Translations under genes and position numbers: made by a program | From: UBA7446 sp049596455 | GTDB taxonomy: Bacteria; Bacteroidota; Bacteroidia; Flavobacteriales; Flavobacteriaceae | DNA: 64,000 bases | Reading direction: 5' to 3' | Assembly (NCBI GenBank): GCA_049596455.1 | Contig: JBMYLP010000002.1 | Coordinates: 124,001 to 188,000 of the forward strand | The notes under the pieces: generated by a model | Databases searched by the model: none | What the model saw: the letters and a program-made list of their open reading frames with translations, nothing else | What the model was told of the DNA's origin: nothing | Shown here: positions 43,003 through 51,005 of the stretch, piece by piece | How the letters are laid out: each line of letters begins with the position of its first letter | Numbering within the stretch: position 1 is the stretch's first letter

Positions 43003-45387
43003 GCTTACTAATTTTTTTGTGATTTTTTTATGCAACCACGCTGTAGACAGCGATGCAAACCCAACGACACTCATGGAGCTTAAGGGCATGAGTATAGCAG
43101 CAATGATGGGATTCAGTCCACCAACAACCGCGATTCCAATACCAACACAGTTGTACAATAGCGAAAAACCAAAACTTATATAAACCAGCCGAATACTTTT
43201 TTTCATCCCCCACCAAAAAACGGGTAATGACACCACACGATTTGCAGTAATTATAGCATCGCATTTTGGCGTAAATACCTGACTTCCATCATTGACAGCA
43301 ACGCCAGCATCACTTTGTACCAACGCCCCAGCATCGTTGAGTCCATCGCCAACCATAAGTACTTTTTCACCCAAATCTTGCCGTGAGGCAATGTAATCAA
43401 CCTTGTCAAACGGACTTTGATTAAAGCGCATAGTGGTATTTTTAGGCACAAGGGGCTGAAGCATTTTTTGGTCTTTATCGCTGTCTCCTGACAAAATACT
43501 TAACTGTTGAACAGGTGTGTTTTGAAACAATGCTCCAAGTTGAGGACGAAAGGCTTGCCGAATATGGAAGCATCCTCTATAAACACCGTCAATTGCAATG
43601 TAAACTCCAGACACTGAATTTTGGAGTTCTGTCACACCAACAAAAGCAGCGGATCCAATGCGATAGTTTTTTTTACCAACTTGTGCGCTTATCCCTTTGC
43701 CTACTTCTTGATTTATGGCTAGTGATTTGCTCCAGCTCACATCTTTTAAGTATCTAAAAATGGCTTTGCTCATTGGGTGCGTAGATGGATATACCATTGC
43801 CTTGATGATTTGCTTTTCAGCCATAGAAAGCGACGTGTTTCCATGAAAGTGGATTGCCGTTTTTGAAGCATCTGACAACGTGCCAGTTTTGTCAAACACC
43901 CAATGGGTGGTGGCTGCAATGTTTTCTATGGCAGCATTGTTTTTCAGCAGCAGTCCGAGTTTACCAAAATACCGCACCATATTTCCAAGAATAAACGGAC
44001 TTGAAAGTGCCAAAGCACAAGGGCAAGCGACAATAAGCACAGCGACAACGACTTCCACCGCTCTTGTGGCATCAATAAATAACCATGCAATCCCCGAAAG
44101 CGTACTTATTGACAAAATAGCAGGTGTAAAATAACGGCTGATGCGGTCTGCAAAAGATGCTTTTTCGAGTTGATGTTGTGCGTTTGATGTTCCTTCTTGC
44201 CAAAGTTGTAGCAAAAAACTTTTGTCCATAGACTTAGACGCTTGAATGAAGGCTACTTGTTTTTGGATTTTACCCCCTGCAAAAACGAGTTCTCCTTTTT
44301 TCTTTATTACAATAGCCGATTCGCCAGTAACAAAACTGTAATCTATGTGCACTTCATCGCTAAAGACAATCCCGTCAACAGGGATAATTTCCTCGGGGCG
44401 AAGTAGTAGGCAATCATTTTTTTTGATGTGTTCTACGGGAACAATGCGCTCCGTTTTATCTTGTGCTACAACACTTACCCCAACGGGGAAAAAAGAACGA
44501 TATCCACGTTCAAAATCTGCCAATGCATATACACTTTGCTGCATATATTGCCCTAAAAGCAAAAAGAATACAAGTCCGGTTAAGCTATCAAAATAGGGAA
44601 GCTCATGAGCAATAAAAGCTGCATGTGTACTCTTAACAAACAACACACTTATTCCAAGGGCAATGGGAATATCTAACGACCAAAGTTTGTTCGAGATACT
44701 TTTATATGAGTTAATAAAATAATGTCGGGCAGCATAAAAAACCACAGGGATGCTTAAGAAAAACATCAAAGCATCAAACCAAGGTCTTAGTTCATCTAAC
44801 CATGGTTCGCTTTTTTCAAAATAGGTAGGTAATGCCAAAAACATACTGTTACCAAATGCAAAGCCAGCAATCCCTATTTTTAACCAAAGGCTTCTGTTGC
44901 GTTTGTGTTGTTGTGTTTCGCTGTTTTTCCCAGCAGTGAAGTCAGCAGGATACCCAAGCCTGTCTAACAGTATGGCGATGTCTTTCATGCTTGTTTTTTG
45001 TGTATCAAAAATCAGATGTAACCTGCGTTTTGAAAATGTCACATGGCTGTGCAAAATGGCAGGCTCAATATGAGAGAGGTGTTCTAAAATCCATATACAC
45101 GCACTGCAATGCATACTAGGAATACTAAGTCTAACTCTAATTTTATTGTCATCTTTAAACTGAACACAATCTTCCCAAAGGGTTTCGTTTTCCAAAAAGG
45201 CGTAGTTTTTTTCTTTTTTTGGCGTAAGCCCTTTTTGGGGATAATGGGTATAAAATGCACCTAAGTCATTCGTGTGAATAATGCTATACACCGTTTCGCA
45301 GCCCGCGCAACAGAAAAAAAGCTTTTCTGAGGTTGATTTGGTGGCAGCAACCTTCTTACCGCAATGATAACATTGTTTTAGGCTCAT
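43000..45387 (-). CDS. ccoI: Copper-translocating P-type ATPase CcoI/FixI
   Basis: 795 aa. N-terminal Cys-rich metal domain (CYHCGKK and CCAGC, about 6-36), then an HMA domain with MHCSACIWILEHL near residue 93-105, helices with the CPCALA metal channel motif, phosphorylation site DKTGTLSD and GDGLNDAG. It exports copper from the cytoplasm for the CuB site of the cbb3 oxidase. It is first in the cco gene group, divergent from the fnr-like gene. The twin FNR palindrome lies 41 bp before its start codon. Confidence 0.95.
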   Translation of the reverse strand: MSLKQCYHCGKKVAATKSTSEKLFFCCAGCETVYSIIHTNDLGAFYTHYPQKGLTPKKEKNYAFLENETLWEDCVQFKDDNKIRVRLSIPSMHCSACIWILEHLSHIEPAILHSHVTFSKRRLHLIFDTQKTSMKDIAILLDRLGYPADFTAGKNSETQQHKRNRSLWLKIGIAGFAFGNSMFLALPTYFEKSEPWLDELRPWFDALMFFLSIPVVFYAARHYFINSYKSISNKLWSLDIPIALGISVLFVKSTHAAFIAHELPYFDSLTGLVFFLLLGQYMQQSVYALADFERGYRSFFPVGVSVVAQDKTERIVPVEHIKKNDCLLLRPEEIIPVDGIVFSDEVHIDYSFVTGESAIVIKKKGELVFAGGKIQKQVAFIQASKSMDKSFLLQLWQEGTSNAQHQLEKASFADRISRYFTPAILSISTLSGIAWLFIDATRAVEVVVAVLIVACPCALALSSPFILGNMVRYFGKLGLLLKNNAAIENIAATTHWVFDKTGTLSDASKTAIHFHGNTSLSMAEKQIIKAMVYPSTHPMSKAIFRYLKDVSWSKSLAINQEVGKGISAQVGKKNYRIGSAAFVGVTELQNSVSGVYIAIDGVYRGCFHIRQAFRPQLGALFQNTPVQQLSILSGDSDKDQKMLQPLVPKNTTMRFNQSPFDKVDYIASRQDLGEKVLMVGDGLNDAGALVQSDAGVAVNDGSQVFTPKCDAIITANRVVSLPVFWWGMKKSIRLVYISFGFSLLYNCVGIGIAVVGGLNPIIAAILMPLSSMSVVGFASLSTAWLHKKITKKLVS

Positions 45388-45397
45388 CAGTTATCTT

Positions 45398-45405
45398 CAA
45401 AGGTC
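45398..45405 (-). promoter_or_regulatory. -7-like element of ccoI
   Basis: GACCTTTG on the minus strand, one mismatch to TAnnTTTG, 23 nt after the FNR-like palindrome, the same spacing as at ccoS. Transcription would start only a few bases before the ATG. Confidence 0.35.
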
Positions 45406-45428
45406 ACAGTTCAAGAAGTTTAAAAAAA

Positions 45429-45440
45429 TGACATTTATCA
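45429..45440. promoter_or_regulatory. FNR-like palindrome between ccoI and the fnr-like gene
   Basis: TGACATTTATCA differs from the ccoS site by one base. With flanks it reads ATGAC-ATTT-ATCAA (45428-45441), 8 of 10 matches to the FNR consensus half-sites. For ccoI its centre lies near -42; for the regulator gene it sits close to the -7-like element TATTTTG (45444-45450), which would suit negative autoregulation. Confidence 0.6.
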
Positions 45441-45480
45441 ACTTATTTTGGTATATTAGTAGTGCCAAATCTGAAATACT

Positions 45481-46152
45481 ATGAACAAATGTTATTCTTG
45501 TTTTTTATATGATTCGGTTTGTAAAAACAATCGTTTTGCTACCGATGTTTCTTTTCCCAAAAGATCATTAATTTTTGACGAAGGAACTGCCCTCAAGGGG
45601 ATTTACTGCGTTCATGAAGGCGTTTGTAAAATATCCAAACTCAGCGAAAACGGGAAAGAACTTATCATACAGTTTTTGGGAAAAGGAACCCTGTTGGGTA
45701 TCAGAAGTGTAGTAAACGACGAAAAAACAAACCTAAAAGCGGTTTCGCTTTCGCCAATACAGGCATGCTTTTTACCAATTGATAAAGTAAGACAAACGAT
45801 TCAGCAAAATGGTGCTTTTGCTACGTATTTGGTGCAAACGATGGCAAGCCATTTAAAAGATGCCGACAACCGAATTGTAACCTTGGGGCAACATCAGGCC
45901 CATGAACGGTTAGCTACATTATTGCTGTACTTAAAAGACACATTTGGAACAAATAGTCTTGGGGAACTAAATGTTTTTTTAAAGCGGTCAGAAATGGCCA
46001 GTTTTATTGGTACGGCGACCGAATCCATGATACGAATGTTCAAAAAATTTGAACAAAGCGGCTTGGTGGCTAGCAAAGGAAGGGCAATTCGCATTTTAGA
46101 CGAAGATAGATTATACAATATCGCTAACGGTATTGAGCTTAGCGTGCACTGA
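45481..46152 (+). CDS. Crp/Fnr-family regulator, FNR-like with Fe-S type cysteines
   Basis: 223 aa. Cys at 4, 7 and 14 (MNKCYSCFLYDSVCK) plus Cys96 in SPIQACFLPID, the latter aligning with the fourth Cys of E. coli FNR, suggest an oxygen-sensing 4Fe-4S cluster. The cyclic-nucleotide-fold domain covers about 25-130 and the C-terminal winged helix has TATESMIRMFKKFEQSGLV, with Glu181 and Arg185 at DNA-contact positions. Divergent from ccoI. Together with the two palindromes it is the likely regulator of the cbb3 genes. The segment between the N-terminal Cys and the sensor domain is shorter than in some relatives. Confidence 0.88.
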   Translation: MNKCYSCFLYDSVCKNNRFATDVSFPKRSLIFDEGTALKGIYCVHEGVCKISKLSENGKELIIQFLGKGTLLGIRSVVNDEKTNLKAVSLSPIQACFLPIDKVRQTIQQNGAFATYLVQTMASHLKDADNRIVTLGQHQAHERLATLLLYLKDTFGTNSLGELNVFLKRSEMASFIGTATESMIRMFKKFEQSGLVASKGRAIRILDEDRLYNIANGIELSVH

Positions 46153-46163
46153 TGGCTTTTCCG

Positions 46164-46171
46164 TATCTTTG
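46164..46171 (+). promoter_or_regulatory. -7 element just ahead of ruvB
   Basis: TATCTTTG, an exact TAnnTTTG, ends 5 bases before the ruvB ATG. If used, transcription would start at or after the ATG, so ruvB would be leaderless or start later. No matching -33 TTG at 17-23 nt. Confidence 0.3.
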
Positions 46172-46176
46172 GATAG

Positions 46177-47199
46177 ATGAATGAGCATCTAGACCCAACA
46201 GGCGAACACCTTAGTCACGAAGAGCATGATATAGACCGTGCGTTGCGACCACTTAGCTTTAACGACTTTAGTGGTCAGCCGCAGGTACTTGAAAACCTCG
46301 AGATTTTTGTCGCTGCTGCGAACCAACGTGGTGAACCCCTTGATCATACCCTTTTACACGGCCCACCGGGACTGGGGAAAACCACATTAGCATATATTTT
46401 GGCACATGAGCTGGACGTAAATCTAAAACTTACCTCAGGCCCTGTGCTGGACAAGCCCGGCGACTTGGCAGGGTTGCTTACTAACCTTCAGCCCAGAGAT
46501 GTGCTTTTTATTGATGAAATACATCGATTGAGCCCTGTTGTCGAGGAGTATTTATACTCTGCCATGGAAGATTATCGCATCGATATTATGATCGAAACGG
46601 GTCCCAACGCCCGTTCTGTACAAATCGAATTAAGCCCCTTTACACTTGTGGGTGCCACTACACGTTCGGGATTGCTCACAGCACCCATGCGCGCTCGTTT
46701 TGGCATCAACAGCAGGTTGGAGTATTATTCAACCGAAGTGTTAGCGGGAATTGTAACACGCAGCGCAGGAATTTTAAATATCCCGATTGAAGAAAAAGCC
46801 GCCATAGAAATTGCAAGCAGAAGTCGCGGCACACCACGAATTGCCAATGCGCTCTTGCGCCGTGTGCGTGATTTTGCACAAATCAAAGGAAACGGAACCA
46901 TTGACTCAGCCATAACTCAAATAGGATTAAAAGCACTAAACGTTGATGCCAACGGTTTGGACGAAATGGACAACAAAATCCTAACTACGTTGATTGATAA
47001 ATTCAAAGGAGGCCCCGTGGGAATTAACACATTGGCAACGGCAGTTTCTGAAAATGGTGAAACCATTGAAGAAGTCTATGAGCCGTTTCTGATTCAAGAA
47101 GGGTTTTTGGTTCGAACGCCTCGTGGCAGGGAAGTAACCGAAAAGGCATATACACACTTAGGCAGAACGATTCCTAATGCTCAAAAAGGGTTGTTTTGA
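46177..47199 (+). CDS. ruvB: Holliday junction branch migration helicase RuvB
   Basis: 340 aa AAA+ motor. N-terminal RPLSFNDFSGQPQVLENLEIF, Walker A GPPGLGKTT near residue 66-74, Walker B DEIHRLSP, sensor ATTRSGLLTAPMRARFG and the C-terminal winged helix with GFLVRTPRGREVTEKAYTHLG. It drives branch migration with RuvA, whose gene lies 3.2 kb downstream. The queG TTG start overlaps its stop by 4 bases. Confidence 0.97.
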   Translation: MNEHLDPTGEHLSHEEHDIDRALRPLSFNDFSGQPQVLENLEIFVAAANQRGEPLDHTLLHGPPGLGKTTLAYILAHELDVNLKLTSGPVLDKPGDLAGLLTNLQPRDVLFIDEIHRLSPVVEEYLYSAMEDYRIDIMIETGPNARSVQIELSPFTLVGATTRSGLLTAPMRARFGINSRLEYYSTEVLAGIVTRSAGILNIPIEEKAAIEIASRSRGTPRIANALLRRVRDFAQIKGNGTIDSAITQIGLKALNVDANGLDEMDNKILTTLIDKFKGGPVGINTLATAVSENGETIEEVYEPFLIQEGFLVRTPRGREVTEKAYTHLGRTIPNAQKGLF

Positions 47200-48116
47200 G
47201 TAGTGAAGCTCGTGCTGCTATCGTAAAACAAATTGCCCAACGCTTGGGCTTTATGGCATGTGGCATTTCAAAAGCTACTTTTTTGGAAGAAGAAGCCCCC
47301 CGGTTAGAAAAGTGGCTCATGCAAAACCATCATGGAGAAATGGGTTATATGGCACGCAATTTTGACAAGCGCTTAGACCCTCGTAAACTTGTTCCGGGAG
47401 CCAAAAGCGTGGTGTCGTTATTGTACAATTATTATCCCAACGCATCGCAAACCGACAAAGACGCACCAAAACTCGCACGCTATGCGTATGGAAAAGATTA
47501 TCATCATGTCATTAAAGACAAACTCTTTGAATTTATGCACGACATCCAAACCGAAATAGGTGCTGTAGAAGGGCGTGTTTTTGTAGATTCTGCACCAGTT
47601 TTGGAAAAAGCGTGGGCAGCAAAAAGTGGTTTGGGTTGGGTTGGAAAAAACACCAATTTAATTCGAAAGCAAAATGGCTCCTATTTTTTTATTGCGGAAC
47701 TTATCATCGATTTAGAACTTGCTGCTGACGGCGCAGTTACCGACCATTGTGGCTCGTGCACCGCCTGTTTAGATGCGTGTCCAACCAATGCATTTGTAGC
47801 CCCCTACAAATTGGATGCTAGCAAGTGTATTTCGTATTTTACGATTGAACTCAAAGACGCCATTCCTAACGAAGTTAAGGGTCAGTTTGATGACTGGGCA
47901 TTTGGTTGCGACATTTGTCAAGAGGTGTGTCCTTGGAATCGATTTTCTACCCCGCACAACGAACCTCAGTTTGAGCCCAATCCAGCACTTATGCAACTCT
48001 CAAAAAAGGATTGGCATGAAATTACAGAAGAGGTTTTTAACCGCTTGTTTGAAGCAAGTGCTGTTCAGCGTACAGGGTTTAATGGACTAAAACGAAATTT
48101 GGAGTTTTTAAAATAG
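47196..48116 (+). CDS. queG: Epoxyqueuosine reductase QueG
   Basis: 306 aa. TTG at 47196 is chosen as start because it gives SSEARAAIVKQIAQRLGFMACGISKA, the normal N-terminus, and overlaps the ruvB stop by 4 bases (TTGA); the first ATG in frame (47253) would remove it. Cobalamin-dependent reductase that makes queuosine in the tRNA wobble position. Two 4Fe-4S sets: CGSCTACLDACPTNAF near 189-204 and CDICQEVCPWN near 238-248. The Asp in FVDSAPVLEKAWAAKSGLGW is the catalytic residue of the family. Confidence 0.95.
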   Translation: MSSEARAAIVKQIAQRLGFMACGISKATFLEEEAPRLEKWLMQNHHGEMGYMARNFDKRLDPRKLVPGAKSVVSLLYNYYPNASQTDKDAPKLARYAYGKDYHHVIKDKLFEFMHDIQTEIGAVEGRVFVDSAPVLEKAWAAKSGLGWVGKNTNLIRKQNGSYFFIAELIIDLELAADGAVTDHCGSCTACLDACPTNAFVAPYKLDASKCISYFTIELKDAIPNEVKGQFDDWAFGCDICQEVCPWNRFSTPHNEPQFEPNPALMQLSKKDWHEITEEVFNRLFEASAVQRTGFNGLKRNLEFLK

Positions 48117-48156
48117 CAAGAATTCAATACCTTTCCAAGCTTAAACCCATGACCAA

Positions 48157-50427
48157 ATGAGTAAAGAAAGTAAACGCCGCGAGGCGCTCATTTATCACGC
48201 AAAACCAAAGCCTGGAAAGCTTGAGGTTAACCCCAGCAAACCCTACACGAGTCAGCGCGACCTTTCTTTGGCATATTCTCCAGGTGTCGCTGAGCCCTGC
48301 TTGGAGATTGAAAAATCTACCGAAAATGTTTACAAATACACCAACAAAGCCAATTTGGTTGCCGTAATTTCTAACGGTACTGCAGTGTTGGGATTGGGCG
48401 ATATAGGCCCTGAAGCGTCCAAACCCGTTATGGAAGGAAAAGGATTGCTTTTTAAAATTTTTGCTGGCATAGATGTATTTGACATTGAGGTTGACACCAA
48501 AGATGTGGATGCATTTATCGAAACGGTAAAAAATATTGCACCCACGTTTGGGGGTATAAATTTGGAAGATATCAAAGCGCCAGAGGCGTTTGAAATTGAA
48601 CGTCGATTGGTAGAAGAGCTCGATATTCCTGTAATGCATGACGATCAACACGGAACTGCTATCATCTCTGGTGCGGCATTGCTCAATGCTGTGGAGTTGG
48701 CAAAAAAAGATATGAGCTCTATCAAAATGGTGATTAGTGGCGCGGGTGCCGCTGCGATTTCCTGTGCACGGCTATATCGCGCTTTGGGCGTATTGCCAAA
48801 AAACATGATGATGACCGATAGTAAAGGCATCATTAGAGCCGACAGAGAAAATTTGACCGTTCAAAAGAAAGAATTTGCTACAACATCAGACGTACATACC
48901 TTAGAGGAGGCACTGCAAAATGCAGATGTATTTATTGGCCTCTCTAAGGCAGATATCATGACGGCAGCCATGCTAAAGTCTATGGCCGCAAATCCGATAG
49001 TATTTGCCATGGCAAACCCTGATCCTGAAATTGATTATAATTTGGCGGTTGCTACCCGTGACGATGTTATTATGGCAACGGGGCGTTCCGATTTTCCTAA
49101 TCAGGTGAATAATGTACTTGGCTTTCCTTTTATTTTTCGAGGAGCATTAGACGTTAGGGCTACTAAAATTAACGAAGCCATGAAAATGGCAGCCGTACAT
49201 GCCCTAGCAGATTTGGCAAAAGAAACTGTCCCGGAACAAGTAAACATTGCCTACGGTACTACCAAACTTGCCTTCGGAGAGAACTACATCATCCCCAAGC
49301 CTTTTGATCCACGACTGATTACTACTGTTCCCATGGCAGTAGCAAAAGCAGCAATGGAAAGTGGCGTGGCGCAAGCACCCATAACAGATTGGAATCAATA
49401 TCAAGAACAGCTACACCAACGCACTGGCTCTGACACCAAATTGGTGCGATTGATTACAAGTCAAGCAAAGCGCAACATGCAGCGCGTGGTGTATGCCGAA
49501 GCAGACGAATTGGATGTGCTTAAGGCTGCGCAAATGGTTTATGAAGAAGGTATTGCGCATCCTATTTTATTGGGAAACAAAGAGCGCATTTTGGAGTTGA
49601 TGGAAACCTTAGAGTTTGAAGCAGATATTCCCATCATTGATCCAAAAACAGAGGAGGTAAAGGAACAACGCGAAACCTATGCCAATACCTACTGGAAATT
49701 ACGTCAGCGCAGGGGTGTAACGCTATATGACGCTCAACGCAGAATGCGAGAGCGCAATTATTTTGCCGCTATGATGGTGCGTGAAGGCGATGCCGATGCT
49801 ATGATTTCGGGCTATAGCCGAAGTTACCCTAATGTGCTAAAACCTGTTTTGCATGTTATTGATAGGGCTGAGGGTGTAAATCGGGTTGCCACCACCAACT
49901 TGATGATTACCAATAAAGGGCCGTTGTTTTTGGCAGATACCTCTATCAATATCAACCCAAATGCAAAAGACTTGGCAAAAATTGCCCAAATGACTTCGTA
50001 TACGGCAACGCTGTTTGGCATGCAACCTAAAGTAGCCATGCTATCATACTCTAATTTTGGTTCATCTAAAAATGAAGATGCGCAGAAAGTAAACGAGGCA
50101 GTTTCGTTGTTACACCGCTATGTGCCGCACATAGATGTGGATGGTCCTATCCAAGCTGATTTTGCACTGAATAAAACCATGCGTACGTCAAAATTCCCAT
50201 TTTCTAAAATTGCTGGTAAGGAGGTAAATACACTTCTTTTTCCAGATTTGAATGCTGCAAACATTGCTTATAAGCTTATCAAAGAATTAGATGACGCCCT
50301 TTCCATTGGTCCAATTATGATGGGACTCAAGCATGCTGTGCATATTTTGCAATTGGGCGCAAGCGTAGATGAAATTGTTCATATGACGGCAGTTGCCGCA
50401 GTGGATGCACAAAACAAAAAACAATGA
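48157..50427 (+). CDS. maeB: NADP-dependent malic enzyme with phosphotransacetylase-like domain
   Basis: 756 aa. The N-terminal malic enzyme domain (about 1-410) has SLAYSPGVAEPC, MHDDQHGTAIIS and the NAD(P)-binding segment VISGAGAAAISCARLY. The C-terminal half (about 425-756) is phosphotransacetylase-like and is thought to be regulatory in MaeB-type enzymes. It decarboxylates malate to pyruvate with NADP+, supplying NADPH. It overlaps ruvA by 4 bases. The 40 bp upstream has no good promoter. Confidence 0.95.
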   Translation: MSKESKRREALIYHAKPKPGKLEVNPSKPYTSQRDLSLAYSPGVAEPCLEIEKSTENVYKYTNKANLVAVISNGTAVLGLGDIGPEASKPVMEGKGLLFKIFAGIDVFDIEVDTKDVDAFIETVKNIAPTFGGINLEDIKAPEAFEIERRLVEELDIPVMHDDQHGTAIISGAALLNAVELAKKDMSSIKMVISGAGAAAISCARLYRALGVLPKNMMMTDSKGIIRADRENLTVQKKEFATTSDVHTLEEALQNADVFIGLSKADIMTAAMLKSMAANPIVFAMANPDPEIDYNLAVATRDDVIMATGRSDFPNQVNNVLGFPFIFRGALDVRATKINEAMKMAAVHALADLAKETVPEQVNIAYGTTKLAFGENYIIPKPFDPRLITTVPMAVAKAAMESGVAQAPITDWNQYQEQLHQRTGSDTKLVRLITSQAKRNMQRVVYAEADELDVLKAAQMVYEEGIAHPILLGNKERILELMETLEFEADIPIIDPKTEEVKEQRETYANTYWKLRQRRGVTLYDAQRRMRERNYFAAMMVREGDADAMISGYSRSYPNVLKPVLHVIDRAEGVNRVATTNLMITNKGPLFLADTSININPNAKDLAKIAQMTSYTATLFGMQPKVAMLSYSNFGSSKNEDAQKVNEAVSLLHRYVPHIDVDGPIQADFALNKTMRTSKFPFSKIAGKEVNTLLFPDLNAANIAYKLIKELDDALSIGPIMMGLKHAVHILQLGASVDEIVHMTAVAAVDAQNKKQ

Positions 50428-51005
50428 TAACACAGCTAAACGGAAGACTTGTAAGCAAAACGCCAACGACGCTTGTTGTTGATTGTAGCGGGGTTGGTTA
50501 TGAAGTACATATTTCGCTTCACACCTTTGGGCAATTACCCGATGATGAACACATTCGAATTTTCACCCACCATCAGGTGCGAGAAGATGCGCAAACCTTA
50601 TATGGTTTTATGGAGCAAGTGGAGCGCAGCGTATTTCGTTTGTTGTTAAGCGTAAGCGGCATAGGTGCCAATACGGCTCGAACAGTACTGTCTTCTATGA
50701 ATCCGCAAGAGGTGGTGCAAGCTATTCAAACAGATAATGTGGCAGCCATACAAGCCATAAAAGGAATCGGTGCCAAAACGGCACAGCGTGTAATTGTAGA
50801 TTTGAGAGATAAAGTAACGGGGTTGGTGGAAGAAGGTGAAATTGGTACTGTTTCAAACAATACACAGCGCGATGAAGCGTTATCTGCATTGAGTGTATTA
50901 GGCTACCCTATAAAACAAACACAAAAGATAGTGGATGCGTTGCTACAAGTAGAACCCAACATGCCGGTGGAGCGAATCATCAAAAATGCGCTCAACAAAT
51001 TGTAA
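50424..51005 (+). CDS. ruvA: Holliday junction DNA-binding protein RuvA
   Basis: 193 aa. Three domains: an OB-fold (MITQLNGRLVSKTPTTLVVD), helix-hairpin-helix motifs (VSGIGANTARTVLSS near 72-86 and IKGIGAKTAQRVIVDLRDK near 107-125) and a C-terminal UBA-like domain that contacts RuvB. It recognises four-way junctions. Overlaps maeB by 4 bases and sprA by 1 base (TAATG). Confidence 0.96.
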   Translation: MITQLNGRLVSKTPTTLVVDCSGVGYEVHISLHTFGQLPDDEHIRIFTHHQVREDAQTLYGFMEQVERSVFRLLLSVSGIGANTARTVLSSMNPQEVVQAIQTDNVAAIQAIKGIGAKTAQRVIVDLRDKVTGLVEEGEIGTVSNNTQRDEALSALSVLGYPIKQTQKIVDALLQVEPNMPVERIIKNALNKL

